A DNA stretch of 64,000 nucleotides from contig OU744725.1 in the NCBI GenBank assembly GCA_916613615.1, positions 12,984,253-13,048,252 on the forward strand, given 5' to 3'. The DNA comes from Steromphala cineraria. Its lineage: Eukaryota > Mollusca > Gastropoda > Trochida > Trochidae. Positions 23,530-34,667 of this stretch are shown here, piece after piece (position 1 is the first letter of the stretch; each line of letters opens with the position of its first letter). The notes beneath the pieces were generated by a model, which did not search any database, was not told the origin of the DNA, and saw nothing but the letters and a program-made list of their open reading frames with translations. The position numbers and the translations under genes were made by a program.

Positions 23530-25856
23530 AATATATCTGCCCATAGCAAAAAAACATCTTTAAACAATATCTTATTAATACAAAATTAATATAAGATATA
23601 ATCTTATATTACAATAAGTTAGCTAGAAAATAAAATGAAATACAATTAAACGTTTGTAAAAAAATATTGTTTATACAACAACAACAAAATCAACTGTTAA
23701 AGCACTATTTGTGGATAACAATTACCAGTTTCAAGAAAAATGATCGCGTTTCCACCATCATTTCAGATATTTTATTTGTGCTTGAAACAACATTTTGAAA
23801 CACATTTAGTCAATTAGCATGCAGTTATGAAATATATTAGCAATGACTTCGCGTTATTGTGTCTTAAAACAATTCCTAAGTAAAATCAAGTTATTAAATT
23901 TGTGAAATAAGATGTGAAGCTTTCGAATGCTTCTTACATTTTGTTGTTTGGTAATATTGTGATTTGTGTTTTCAAAGAAAGTTAAGTTTCATAATCATGT
24001 TGAAATAATTGGAATATTATCGAGCTTTTCTTCTAAGGGGTTATGCATTTTTAACATTTTGTCGAACTAAAAAATTGTACACACCATTGTACTTTAAAAA
24101 TCATACAACATTTTCACAACTAAACTATGAATAATTTATGTAAAGTACATTATTTAAAGCGGTATGTTGTTTAAGGTTTTGAATTGATATCTATCACTGA
24201 CTAGTTATTTATATGATGTTTACGCATGAAACAACAATCAGTGTTCCAAAGTTACACGCTGTATCGACAAATGTCATGTCTTAAAGGTCTGGCAAGTCGT
24301 TACGTCTAAGGATGAAACATGATGTCGTTGAAACTCTTTGATCAGTTTGACAACAGTAAAGGTTACCTTGTAATGAAATATGGGAAATGTTTCAAACAGT
24401 TCGAATTCCATTTGCCTTAGAGTCAAACAAACACTAATTTTCTCCCTACACAGATTTCTCAAATCATTTCTACCCACGTAAAATAAATCCTTTATATACA
24501 TTTTTCTTGTGAAGACGACAAAAACTCTGAAAAAGATGTTATTAAATTTAGTTGTGCGACCATCTGCATTGATTCAAACTAGGTATTCTGTCTGTTTCCC
24601 TAACAGCTTTATAAATGATATTGATTCTTGTATTCGATTTAGAGTTAGTCAGTCATCTTAACGTTATACGAAATTGAATTTCTCTTATCCTGAGGTTATA
24701 AAAGAAGGGTTAATAATTTTGCACAAAGTAAAGTAGGCTTTTAACGTCAAGTGAACTTTCCCTCTAGCGATTTAGCGACACTTTGATGTCAAAAAGGTTC
24801 TTAAAGGGCACGTTCCCAAAATAAATGGTATGATAGTTTTATTTTCAAATAATCAAATAAAAAAAATGCCTTTAGAACATATCTGAAATACATAAGATCT
24901 TAAGGTAAATACGTTTAGAAGCAGTTTTGCCATCAAAAAGCTCCCAGTTTTTGTACAATGCAACCCAAATTTTAAATGCTTTGAAATACGCGCAAGATAA
25001 CATTTGGTCATTTATGAATTGAATAATGGAATGTTTGGATTGAAGCTACCAGGTTGATATAAAGAGAATCACGTCTGCGCTAAAAACACGAGTATTATTG
25101 GTCATATTAAAGGCAAACTTCCATGATAGAAGATGGGCCAATGAGCGCCTGGAGACGATATATTCAAAGGTACCTCAATTGAGAAGCGTTCATACATTAT
25201 GACGTAACCAGCAATATACATTCATCTTGCACAGCGTCATCAATGACATTGAACAGATGACTTCATCTAAGTAATTTCTCCACTTACCGATTGTATTGAG
25301 GCAAAATGTTGACGCTTGAAAATCAACACAAAATTCCTTGCTTGGCTGGGTTTGTACAATAGTGCTGCGATAAAATTGGTGAATAATTCATATCTTTCAC
25401 TTAAAGCTTACAAATAACCATTTATAGTTAGCACGTGTCAGCAAGCAGCTTAGTGAACGGCAGCGAGACGTTGCATTCAGGAAATATTGCTTTTTGACGA
25501 GGAAGTCGGGACAGACAGCGTCAAACACTTCCTGTTGACCACGATTGCTCAGATAATGGTCCAACAGGAAGAGTAGCGATCGCTTCGAAATCATCTGATA
25601 AGGTAACTTCTCTCTATATACGACATCACAACCAAGAGTGTTTCACAAGTCAGAGATGCGCATTATAAATACTATATAGGGACTTTGTTTTGAAAATGTA
25701 TGCCTTGTTCTGTTTATTGTTACATGGTCGACGACAATAGAACCTCCCATATCATCAATCAGCTTGTAAACATGTTGAGTTGTAAACAAATTCAGTTGTC
25801 CAATTACTCTGAGTTTTCTTATGGCGGAACATGTCATTGTCGTAGCACTTGAATCT
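23530..25856. other. Non-coding region with two weak exon-like frames
   Basis: Mostly AT-rich without recognisable genes. Two minus-strand frames have splice-like borders: about 24365-24527 (acceptor ctttttcag, donor CACAAG-style context CATTACAAG|gtaacc) and 25397-25594 (acceptor ttaccttatcag directly before ATG, locally higher GC). Neither matches a domain that I know, so no gene is called. Confidence 0.35.
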
Positions 25857-26090
25857 TTAAAGGGACAGTCCTTTCGGGGTATTTTTTTAGAAAGGAAATT
25901 CAAGAGGACGCAGTGATGCATTCTATTATTTGTGAAATTGTTTAACTTTGAACATCTTAAATGTTACTCTCACTACCATATTTGAAAAAAGGTGTGAAAT
26001 AATCCTGAAATAATCATATTTAAATATAAACAAGGAAGCATTCTTGAATTTTGTTTCCACAAAAATACTCCGATAGGACTGTTCCTTTAA
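25857..26090. mobile_element. TTAA-bounded MITE, family 2
   Basis: 234 bp including TTAA on each side. The left end AGGGACAGTCCTTTCGGGGT mirrors the right end (CTCCGATAGGACTGTTCCT), and ATTTTT/AAAAAT continues the pairing. It is non-coding and belongs to a different family from the 7541-type elements despite the similar AGGGRCAG start. Confidence 0.85.
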
Positions 26091-28078
26091 GAGTTGGAAT
26101 GTTAAGGGACATTTGTTCGTGAGTTTTGTGGTTGAACTGAATGAAGATAGGAGACAGTCAATAGCATGCAGCAGTTCTCAGAACAGACACATTGACAGGT
26201 ACTTGTATAAAGTTTGTACTGATTATAAGTAATTTTGCTCGTGGTAACTTTCAGCATTTTAAAGACATAAAACTTTGGTTGCAGAAATATGTAAATAAGT
26301 TCTCAACTCAATTTTCAAATAAATTCACTTTATGGGTTGATACATATTGTAATGTGCAATTAGAAAAATGTATTTTTGGAAGTCAAAACCGGGTTTTGTA
26401 AGACTCGTCAGTATTGTTTATGTACTTTGGATCATTGACTATGTATATGATGGGTACATGTAAAGTTTATGTAACACTTGGGTATGAAATATATAGACAA
26501 CACTAAACGTCGTCCTGTTGATTAACATTTACATGAAATGCTCAAGTAAAGATATATATTACGAGTTTGATGCCGACAGTATTCCTATGAGATATGTCAC
26601 AGATTAAATTGTATTACACATTGTACACATAGTGTGCTTTATTATAGGAGGATGTTTGTCATATGAATTTTCGAAACAAAATTTTGCATTACCGTATTTT
26701 GTATAAGCCACTTTTATATTATCAATTCATAACAAATAATCGAAAACAATATGCTTCACTTGCGACTTCCGTATATAAGACGTTATATATATTATATAAC
26801 ACTTCATAAATGTGGAGAAAGACGACAGGATCTTGCAAAATGAAAATATTATGATTTTTCGAGAAATGGTGGAATGTACTAGATATTCCAATATAAGATA
26901 TCAAATGCTTTGTAAAATTAGCAAAATATTCAATAGTAGAGTAATTGTAAATGTTGACTTATTATTAAATGGCCGTACAGACCTTTCTTATAATGAAAAT
27001 ATTATGATTTTTCGAGAAGTTCATAAATATATACTAGTATCACTCTCTGGAAGATTCGATAATTAGGAACATTTTCTCTTAAAGCTTATACCAAAATCAG
27101 ATTGTGACTTTGTCTCTATTTCCCCCTCTGTACTCTTGTATATATGTATATACGTTAATCCTGTATCTCTCGTTATTTTCAATGTACATAAACATGCATT
27201 ATTATGTTTCGATATTATATGTAAGCACTGTACATAGGAGAGGGTTTCACTATACTATGGATTACTTGTACCCAATCCTTTCACTTAAATAAAATATGTT
27301 TAAATCAAACCGAAACAATCCTTGACAGACAAAATGTTGCGCGTATGTCAAGTTTGCCTTTGATTGAAGTGGGCGACTTACATTTCGTTTAAATCTCCAT
27401 AGAGGGGGCGAGTTTTTCAATAGGGAAATACTGATCTGACATTGAGTTATATTCTCAATTTTATTGACAGCCATATCCTTAGCTTACTTTTTGACTGTCA
27501 GTATGTAGTTGGAAATCAATAGTCTTGATCCGTTGTGAGACATTGTTGCAGAAGGAATATTGTATTATCGATTGTGAAGGTGAAGATCACGCAAATGCCT
27601 CAATTCAAATATATTTTCACTTCCTGTGTCGCCCACACTATTCGATGCAAATATTAGAATAAGGAAAAGTCGACAAGAAATTGGAGAAATCACGTTAACC
27701 ATCAGCTATTGTAAAATGGTGATAGATTTCTGTCTGCAGCATGTTTATTCTTGAATTCTATTGACAGATGACACACGAATTTAGTTGTAAATATATTTCA
27801 AAAGTGGAATAAGAAAAGGAAGTAATGAATATATTTTTGCATCATTTATTGTGGAGTGGCACTTTTCATCATGAAATCTCAACTTAAGTTAATCGCCCTA
27901 GATTTGAGTTAGCCGATGATGTTACTTGGATTGGTACCTGCGATCTTCTGAAAGACATTAAATAACACGCCATTTGTTCAAAACAGTGGTTCCTTATTCC
28001 AGCTTATGTGTCGCATGTTCTCAGTCTACTATAACCTAGATGCCCTTAGAGATTTCATATATGAAGACCCGTTTGTAT
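26091..28078. other. Non-coding region with a 27-bp direct repeat
   Basis: A 27-base exact repeat (containing AATATTATGATTTTTCGAGA) occurs at 26839-26865 and 26992-27018, 153 bp apart. No gene is recognised. Confidence 0.5.
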
Positions 28079-29335
28079 TAGGGGAGACCAGGGCAAAGCG
28101 CGCCGTCGGGGCAAAGTGACTAAGCGTTATTTCTCCTTAACGATCGACAGATGGCGTGGTTTGTCATTATCTACCAATGCAAGCAAACGTTAAGAAACGT
28201 TGTGATCGACGTTTGCATCGTTAGCGTGAGTTGGAGACTTACCATTGCAAACAGTTGAAAAAAGGGCATTTTTCTTTAACGAAAGAATATGTCCGAATTC
28301 CAATATTTAACATAAACATAAAACGCAACATTAAACTCTAGGGCGCCTATTACACAAAAATATATCATCTATTCATTAAATAAGGAAATTTGCAATTCGT
28401 TGCTTTAATCAGTTTCTAAGATGCAAAAATCGAATGCTACCCTCAAAGGGGCAAAGTGAGCCGGGGGGAGCGCTTTGCCCCGAGTGATCTTAAATATTAA
28501 TTTATGGTCAACACATTATAGTTTCAGAGTTATCAATTAATTTTAGAAGCAAATATAGTAAAATAGAATTGTTACTATCATTCTATTATTTTCCTATATA
28601 TTTTTTAAATTGGTATTAAAATGAAGTATAAAAAATATATTATAGGGTTTTTGTTTCATTTAAAAACACATATATTTTCTTTGATTTTTTTATATTAGTT
28701 TGATATTCATCATATATTTTGTTTTATCCCTAAACAATTAAGAAGATAGGCCGTATGGACAAGTCCGACAGAGATTAGATGTTTGTAAAATGTTAAATTT
28801 GTCTTTCAAACCAATCAATTTCCATATTTCTTTCATATATTTGCTGGTTGCTGATAATAAATGAGTTGAATTGTCAAGTCTCTCATAGTTAATAGAAATT
28901 CGTATTTAGTTATCATGTAAGTTTTTGGATAAGAACTTGGAAAATATAGGTCCATGACATATAAAAACAAATTTTGACCTTCTTTGAATACTGAGCTTAG
29001 ATTTTTACTATTTGTTTAGTTTTCATAATGGTGCCTGTGAGGTACATGGCACAAAAACTTTTTTGTATGGTAATGGCTTAATATAGGAATTTGACATATC
29101 CGATTTCGCATGGGGCACTTTGCCCTAAACTACGGGGCAAAGTGCACCGCCTTTGTCGAAATACATTTTCGTTAATATCTCTTTATGCAGGCATGGTATG
29201 TTAAAAAGCATTTGTCATACAATAGTTTATCTGATGAGAATTAGAGACATGCTGCAAGTTGCATTCTAAACATGTTAATATGCCCAGAAAACACGTTTAT
29301 ATGTTAGGGGGCGCGCTTTGCCCTGGTCTCCCCTA
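28079..29335. mobile_element. GGGGCAAAG repeat, copy 2 (complete)
   Basis: About 1.26 kb bounded by an inverted repeat. The left end is GGGGAGACCAGGGCAAAGCG plus CGCC, and the right end GGCGCGCTTTGCCCTGGTCT plus CCCC. Flanking TTA on the left and TAG on the right fit a TA duplication. Short GGGGCAAAG / CTTTGCCCC motifs recur several times inside (28109, 28447, 28473, 29109, 29134). No transposase gene is present. The superfamily is not recognised. Confidence 0.85.
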
Positions 29336-30278
29336 GTGTTAAGCTTCATACATTCGGCTTTGGGTAACAACGAATGACGGTCAGAGCATTGTCTTGTTTC
29401 CAAAATTAAGATGCATGGAATTTGAACTTGAGTTTTTGAAATGAAAATAAAAACTGTAAATGTAAGATTTTTTTCGATACGACCCCGAAAATCTGTGGTT
29501 GGAATTTTCATTGACCTGTTGTCTTTTCAATTTGTATTTCCTATTTAATTGGTCATTTAATTTCTATTTAATACATGTTCGTAGATTTCGTAATATTGAT
29601 ATGCGTCAGTCCAGTGATAGCGAGATAATAAGATATTTTACGAATGCTTCATCTAAGCAAACCTTATTTTGAAAAGCAGTTAAATCATCACAGACGCTCT
29701 CTAACCTTTCTATTATTTAAGTATAATGACATTGACAGTAAAAATATTGAAGGGTATATGTAAAATATTTTTTAAATGATGTGAATTATATGCATATCTA
29801 TTTTTTTTAAGTGAAAACGAAGACATATTATCGCGTTAGCCTTTGTTGGAAATTTTTTGATGTAGTTCATAAAATCTAAATGAGGAAAGAGTTGAGCCTT
29901 AAGATTTGTTTTTCCTCACATTTCAATCAACGCAAACAATAGTAACACACACCCGTGTTCTTACTATTATGTTTCTCCTTACATTTAGATGTGTCGTTTC
30001 GATGTAGATAATTATAATCTACTTCTGAAAAGCGATGACCCATAGAATTTCCATTTCCTCATATTTCAATTATGTACAAAGTGGTTGAAGTGACATTATA
30101 GTAACACATAACAGTTTGCAATAAGTACAAATATCAAAACATCTTTCCTGCATGAACATCGTGAATACAAAGCTATAGTTCAAAGATGTTCTGATATACA
30201 TGCAAGTGTATTTCATGACATATTGTTAATACCTTTTGAGTGACATTTTATAATTACATTTTGAGAAAAGTTGATATA

Positions 30279-30437
30279 GAGTAGAACACGGATATAGCGA
30301 ACAATCGGATATAGTGAACAAATGTATAGATCTCTTCAAAAGCCCTATGTATGACAACTTAACGCGAGTAGCGAACCCCGGATATAGCGAACTAAATTCG
30401 TTGGTCTCTTGGAGTTCGTTATATTCGTGTTCTACTG
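30279..30437. mobile_element. 159-bp TA-flanked MITE (pogo/Tc1-type ends)
   Basis: The left end GAGTAGAACACGGATATAGC mirrors the right end (ATATTCGTGTTCTACTG), with TA on both sides (30277-30278 and 30438-30439). CGGATATAGCGAAC is repeated three times inside. It is too short to code. Confidence 0.85.
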
Positions 30438-30554
30438 TATGTGTAGAACGCGAATGAGTAAGGTAAGTTAACATTAACAAGCATTTCCACAGTTAGATAC
30501 CTATAAACATATACAACTAGTAAGCAAATGTAATGATACTAGTAGCAATCCTTT

Positions 30555-30619
30555 ATGTAATCCAACCCCGGTCTTCTGGATGACGAGCGGATACTCTACC
30601 AACTGAGCTTCTCTCCGAC
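30555..30619 (-). pseudogene. tRNA-Asp-like remnant
   Basis: On the minus strand GCTCAGTTGGTAGAGTATCC resembles a D arm and A box. GTC sits at the anticodon position, and AGACCGGGGTTGGATTA resembles a B box with the invariant TTCGA damaged. The anticodon and T stems do not pair well and no acceptor stem closes. It is a tRNA pseudogene or the head of a tRNA-derived SINE. Confidence 0.6.
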
Positions 30620-31360
30620 AGCTTATTTGAAGACGCACATCTCAAGATATCGAATATATGCGTACTGAAGGTTGCCAAAATTCACAGGTTATCCAATGCC
30701 AAATATTGATTCTTATGGTTCTACACAAACTGCCAGATTGCCATAATTGAACCATAAATTGTTCACTGACTAGTAGTGCAACGTTTCAAATACACACAAT
30801 AGCAAATTTTCTTATTCTTTATTCAAATCAACGTTATTATAATGTCATAATATAAGTAATAACCCTCCTCTCCGTCTCCCACAGAGTCGATAAAATTATT
30901 AGTGACAATTTAAAAGTTATTTTTTTCAAACTGGAGACATTGTACTATAAGTGCAGACATACAGTGTGACAGAAGAAATTGATTTCAAGTTTGTTTGCTT
31001 CGTCTAAAAGCAGTGAAGCCAATACAACGCTAATATTTCTAACGAAAATTTCATTGTTGTTGAATTGTTATCAACTTTTTACCTTTATGTGTTTACGGGC
31101 ATCTGAAGATACCATATAGAAAGCATGTAAAGAAAAGGATAAGCGCATAGGATGTAGTAACAATGAGCATAAAAAGCATTAAAAAAATTTCTTGTAGGAT
31201 TTTCTTTTTTGTAATCAAACTATTGTTTTGTATTATGCAACAATTGAATGGCGAAATCGTCGCCAACTTTCTGATGAGATGGTATTTGAAGTGCCGCAAA
31301 CTGTAGTTAACCGGCAACGTTATCAACGTTCATAAGTCTTAAGAGCAGCAAACTATTGCT

Positions 31361-31731
31361 TTAAAGGGGCAGTAACACGTTTTTATGGGGAATATAAGGT
31401 GATGTCAGGAAAATGAAAATAAAAGGTTCCAATTGAAAGACAATGTAACTAAACTAAATAACGCAGTACTCATTCAAATATATAACGTAAAACTTAGCCA
31501 TGCGATTCCCGGGGCCCTTTTCTTACATACAATGAATTAAAGGTGTTCACACAAAATGGTCGCCAATGGATTTTATGTGAATATCCATACTTTGTCATCT
31601 GACTATGGATGATTGGCTTGTGTATTGTGATTTTTGACACTGTCAAATTAATACATTTAGCATTAACTTACATTTATCAGTGAAATATTTGAAATATAAA
31701 ATTATCAAAAAACGTGCTACTGCCCCTTTAA
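31361..31731. mobile_element. TTAA-bounded MITE, family 1, with paralogous empty site
   Basis: TTAA plus AGGGGCAGTAACACGTTTTT on the left, AAACGTGCTACTGCCCCT plus TTAA on the right. In unit 2 the same place reads ATTGCTTTAACGTGTTGG (about 33574-33591) with a single TTAA, so the four bases were duplicated on insertion. Confidence 0.95.
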
Positions 31732-31932
31732 CGTGTTGGTTTGATTCAAATTTTGTCAAAGAGAGTAATCTCTTGCGTCATCGTCTTGTCACAGCCGTGG
31801 GAACTATACGCCAAATTCCTATTGTTTAGAACAGATTTACGACCTAACTTTCAGTAGCCGTTTGCATAAAGTGAATATTCGAAGAGACTAGTTATGTCAC
31901 CCTTTTTAGATACATCAAACTTTCCAATCGCC

Positions 31933-32290
31933 TAAAAGGAACAGTAGCACATGTTAGGGGTAATATAGGATGATGAGAGGAAAATAAAAATAAATCCCTC
32001 CAATTGAAAGACAATGTATTTATACTAAATGGAGCAGTATTAATTCAAATAAATAACGTAAAGTTTAGCCATGCGATTCCTTTTCTTAAAATGAATTAAA
32101 GGTGTTCACACAAAATGGCCGCAAATGAATTTTATGTAATTCTTCTTACTTTGTCCTCTGACTATGGATGATCGGCTTGTGTAATGAGATTTTTGACAAT
32201 ATCAAAATAATTTCATTAGCATTACCTTACAATTATCAGTGAAAATTTTAAAATATAAAATTATCAAAAAACGTGCTACTGTCCTTTTAA
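31933..32290. mobile_element. TTAA-bounded MITE, family 1, second empty site
   Basis: The left end TAAA then AGGAACAGTAGCACA, the right end AACGTGCTACTGTCCT then TTAA. Unit 2 reads ATCGCCTTAAGATGCG at 33788-33803, an unoccupied TTAA. The left copy of the duplication has mutated to TAAA. It is more diverged than its neighbour at 31361. Confidence 0.92.
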
Positions 32291-32415
32291 GAGGCGTTGC
32301 ATATCGCTTGCAAAAGCGGGTTGAAACATTCCAAACCTTAAAAGCACGAGGCCGAAGGTCGATTGGTTTTGCAATATAATAATTCAGGGCAACACTATAC
32401 CTTTTTGGAAAATAC

Positions 32416-33935
32416 AAGATTTTAAGGGCTACTATAAAAACTATTAATGTAAGATTTTTCAATACGGCCCCGAAAATCTGTTGTTGGAATTTTCATTGAC
32501 CTGTTGTCTTTTCAATTTGTATTTCCTATTTAATTGATCATTTAATTTCTATTTAATACATGTTCATAGATTCCGTAATATTGATATGCGTCACTCCAGT
32601 GATAGCGAGATAGTAAGATATTTTATGAATGCTTCATCTAAGCAAGCCTTATTTTGAAAAGCAGTTAAAAAATCACAGACGCTCTCTAACCGTTTCTATT
32701 ATTTAAGTATAATGACATTGACAGTAAAAATATTGAAGGATATATGTAAAATATTTAAAGAACGATGTCAATTATATGCATATCGATTTTTTTACGAGCA
32801 ACTGAAGATACCATATAAACTAACGAGCAAAAGAAAGTATAACACTCACTTGTTTTCCATTAATTCAATATTTTAAAGAAATAAGATGCATTTGATTATG
32901 GAAGCAGACAATAACACCTTTCGGCTGTAGTTTGAATGGCTTTATTGGTGACTGTTTTATATTTTCACTTAAATGTCATCATTTAAAGTAGACTAGGGTA
33001 AGAAATGAAATTTACACCAACATGACCCCTACCATGTTCAAAATGTTGTAAATGTGTGCATGACGATGAACATTTATTGATTTTCACACAGAGTATGTGT
33101 TATATGTCGATGAAAAGTTGTGTATTGTCAAAATAAATTTAGGGAAATTTTAAAATTGAATTTTTAATTTTTTTTTTTAAATTTAAAAAACCGCGTAGAG
33201 GTATTCTTTTATTTATTTAATGTTTTGGACTAATTTTCCAAACAAGTCATTTTTGGAAAACGACGTCAAAAACTCGAGATATCTGACTTTGAAAATTTTA
33301 CATATGATAAATACAACTGAGTGTTATACTTTCTTTTGCTCGTGAGTTTAGAAGGCATGTAAAGAAAAGATAAACGCAAAAACATGTAGTAACAATGAGC
33401 ATAAAAAGCATAAATATTGTTTCTTTTAGGATTTCCTTTTTTGTATCCAAACTATTTTTTTGCATTATGCAGCAACTAAATTGCGAAATTGTCGCAAACT
33501 TTCTGATGAGATCATGGTATTTGAAGTGCCGCAGTCTGTAGTTAACCGGCAACGTTATCAACGTTCATAAGAGCAGCAAATTATTGCTTTAACGTGTTGG
33601 TTTGATTCAAATTTTACCAAAGAGAGTAATCTCTTGCGTCATCGGCTTGTCACAGCCATGGGAACTACACACCAAATTTCTATTGTTTAGAACAGATTTA
33701 CGACCTAACTTTCAGTAGCCGTTTGCATAAAGTGAATATTCGAAGAGACCAGTTATGTCACCCTTTTTAGATACATCTAACTTTCTAATCGCCTTAAGAT
33801 GCGTTGTATATTGCTTGCAACAGCAGGTTGAAACATTCCTAATCTTAAAAGCACGAGGCCGAAGGTCGATTGGTTTGGCGGTATAATCAGGACAACACTA
33901 TACCTTTTTGCGAAATACAAGATTTTAAGGGCTAC
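32416..33935. repeat. Tandem duplication, unit 2
   Basis: This is the counterpart of 29440-32415, shorter because it lacks both MITEs and the 1.27-kb stretch. It has instead gained the TA-flanked element at 32818-33348. Confidence 0.85.
32818..33348. mobile_element. 531-bp TA-flanked TIR element
   Basis: The terminal inverted repeats span about 31 bp: AACTAACGAGCAAAAGAAAG on the left continues TATAACACTCA, mirrored on the right up to GTGAGTT. TA precedes and follows. Unit 1 reads ACCATATAGAAAGCATG at 31111-31127, with a single TA at 31117-31118, the unoccupied site. It is non-coding, consistent with a Tc1/mariner-type MITE. Confidence 0.92.
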
Positions 33936-34416
33936 TCTATTACTTCCCTAGTATTTCAACTCTTATTAGTTATTTTAACTCCTAATAAACATTTATTTAG
34001 TATATCATTTTCGGACATGAATTGAAAATACTCGACCAGGGCCAGGGCTAGTGTATGTCATAACACAATTGTTATTTTCGTCATTGACCATTGTTGTGTA
34101 GCGGAATAAAGGAAACTTTTTCATCTTCCAAACACATGAAATGGTTCTGAACTTGACAATAAATAGACATAAACACGTATCGAATTAAGAGTAAGATAGA
34201 TAATTAACTTTTGGGGAACCATGTCTTGGAAAATACGCTTAAAATTTTCTTTGCGATTTGAAAGTTTCTCAAGGTGTTGAAAAGTACGCTCTAAATCTTC
34301 TTTGCTTTTTAACAGTTTCACAGTCAAAGATTTGAAATTTTAAAATACAGAGCGGAAGAGTTATGAAACTAATTAAGATTCCAAGTGACCTTTCCGTGAC
34401 CTTTATCTCCGTAAGA
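33936..34416. other. Downstream flank of lectin gene 1
   Basis: No separate gene. A minus-strand AATAAA lies near 33991-33996, about 420 bp beyond the stop codon, and is the nearest canonical poly(A) signal I see. Confidence 0.4.
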
Positions 34417-34667
34417 TTAGGGCTCTCCGATGCCAGCAGCTACAAACACTTGTCGGCCATCTGCATAAGTTACTGTCTGGTCGTTGAGCTTCAGCAGGTC
34501 GCATTGAGCCTTGTTGTAGACAAACCCATCACACCCACCCCGGGACACACAGTGTGCGGCACAGCGAGTCTTGCTTCCTGCAGGGATGGTGCTTGTCACC
34601 TCGACGTTTATCTTGATGTTGGAAAGGTCCGGCCGTTCTTTGAACCGACGCATCTTCAAGCCATTTT
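34417..34667 (-). CDS. Gene 1 exon 4: PAN/Apple-like domain
   Basis: The acceptor is tttttttgtcag directly before AAAATGGC; the stop is TAA at 34419-34417. The codon split by intron 3 becomes GAA (Glu), so the frame agrees with exon 3. The encoded segment, 83 residues, has CAAHC, GGCDGFVY and QCDLLKL, matching the Cys and aromatic spacing of short PAN domains. It aligns with 60073-60338. Confidence 0.87.

Larger units (their letters stand above)
29440..32415. repeat. Tandem duplication, unit 1
   Basis: This unit and unit 2 (32416-33935) share two blocks in the same order: 29464-29815 with 32451-32790, and 31085-32415 with 32790-33935. Unit 1 carries TTAA MITEs at 31361 and 31933 that unit 2 lacks. 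It also has about 1.27 kb extra between the blocks, holding a pogo-like element and a tRNA-like remnant. Confidence 0.85.

Noticed and set aside
31093..33561. Similar short minus-strand frames (about 77 and 87 codons) in both units of the tandem duplication
   Set aside because: Similarity follows from the duplication. Indels shift the frame between copies and there is no splice or domain support.
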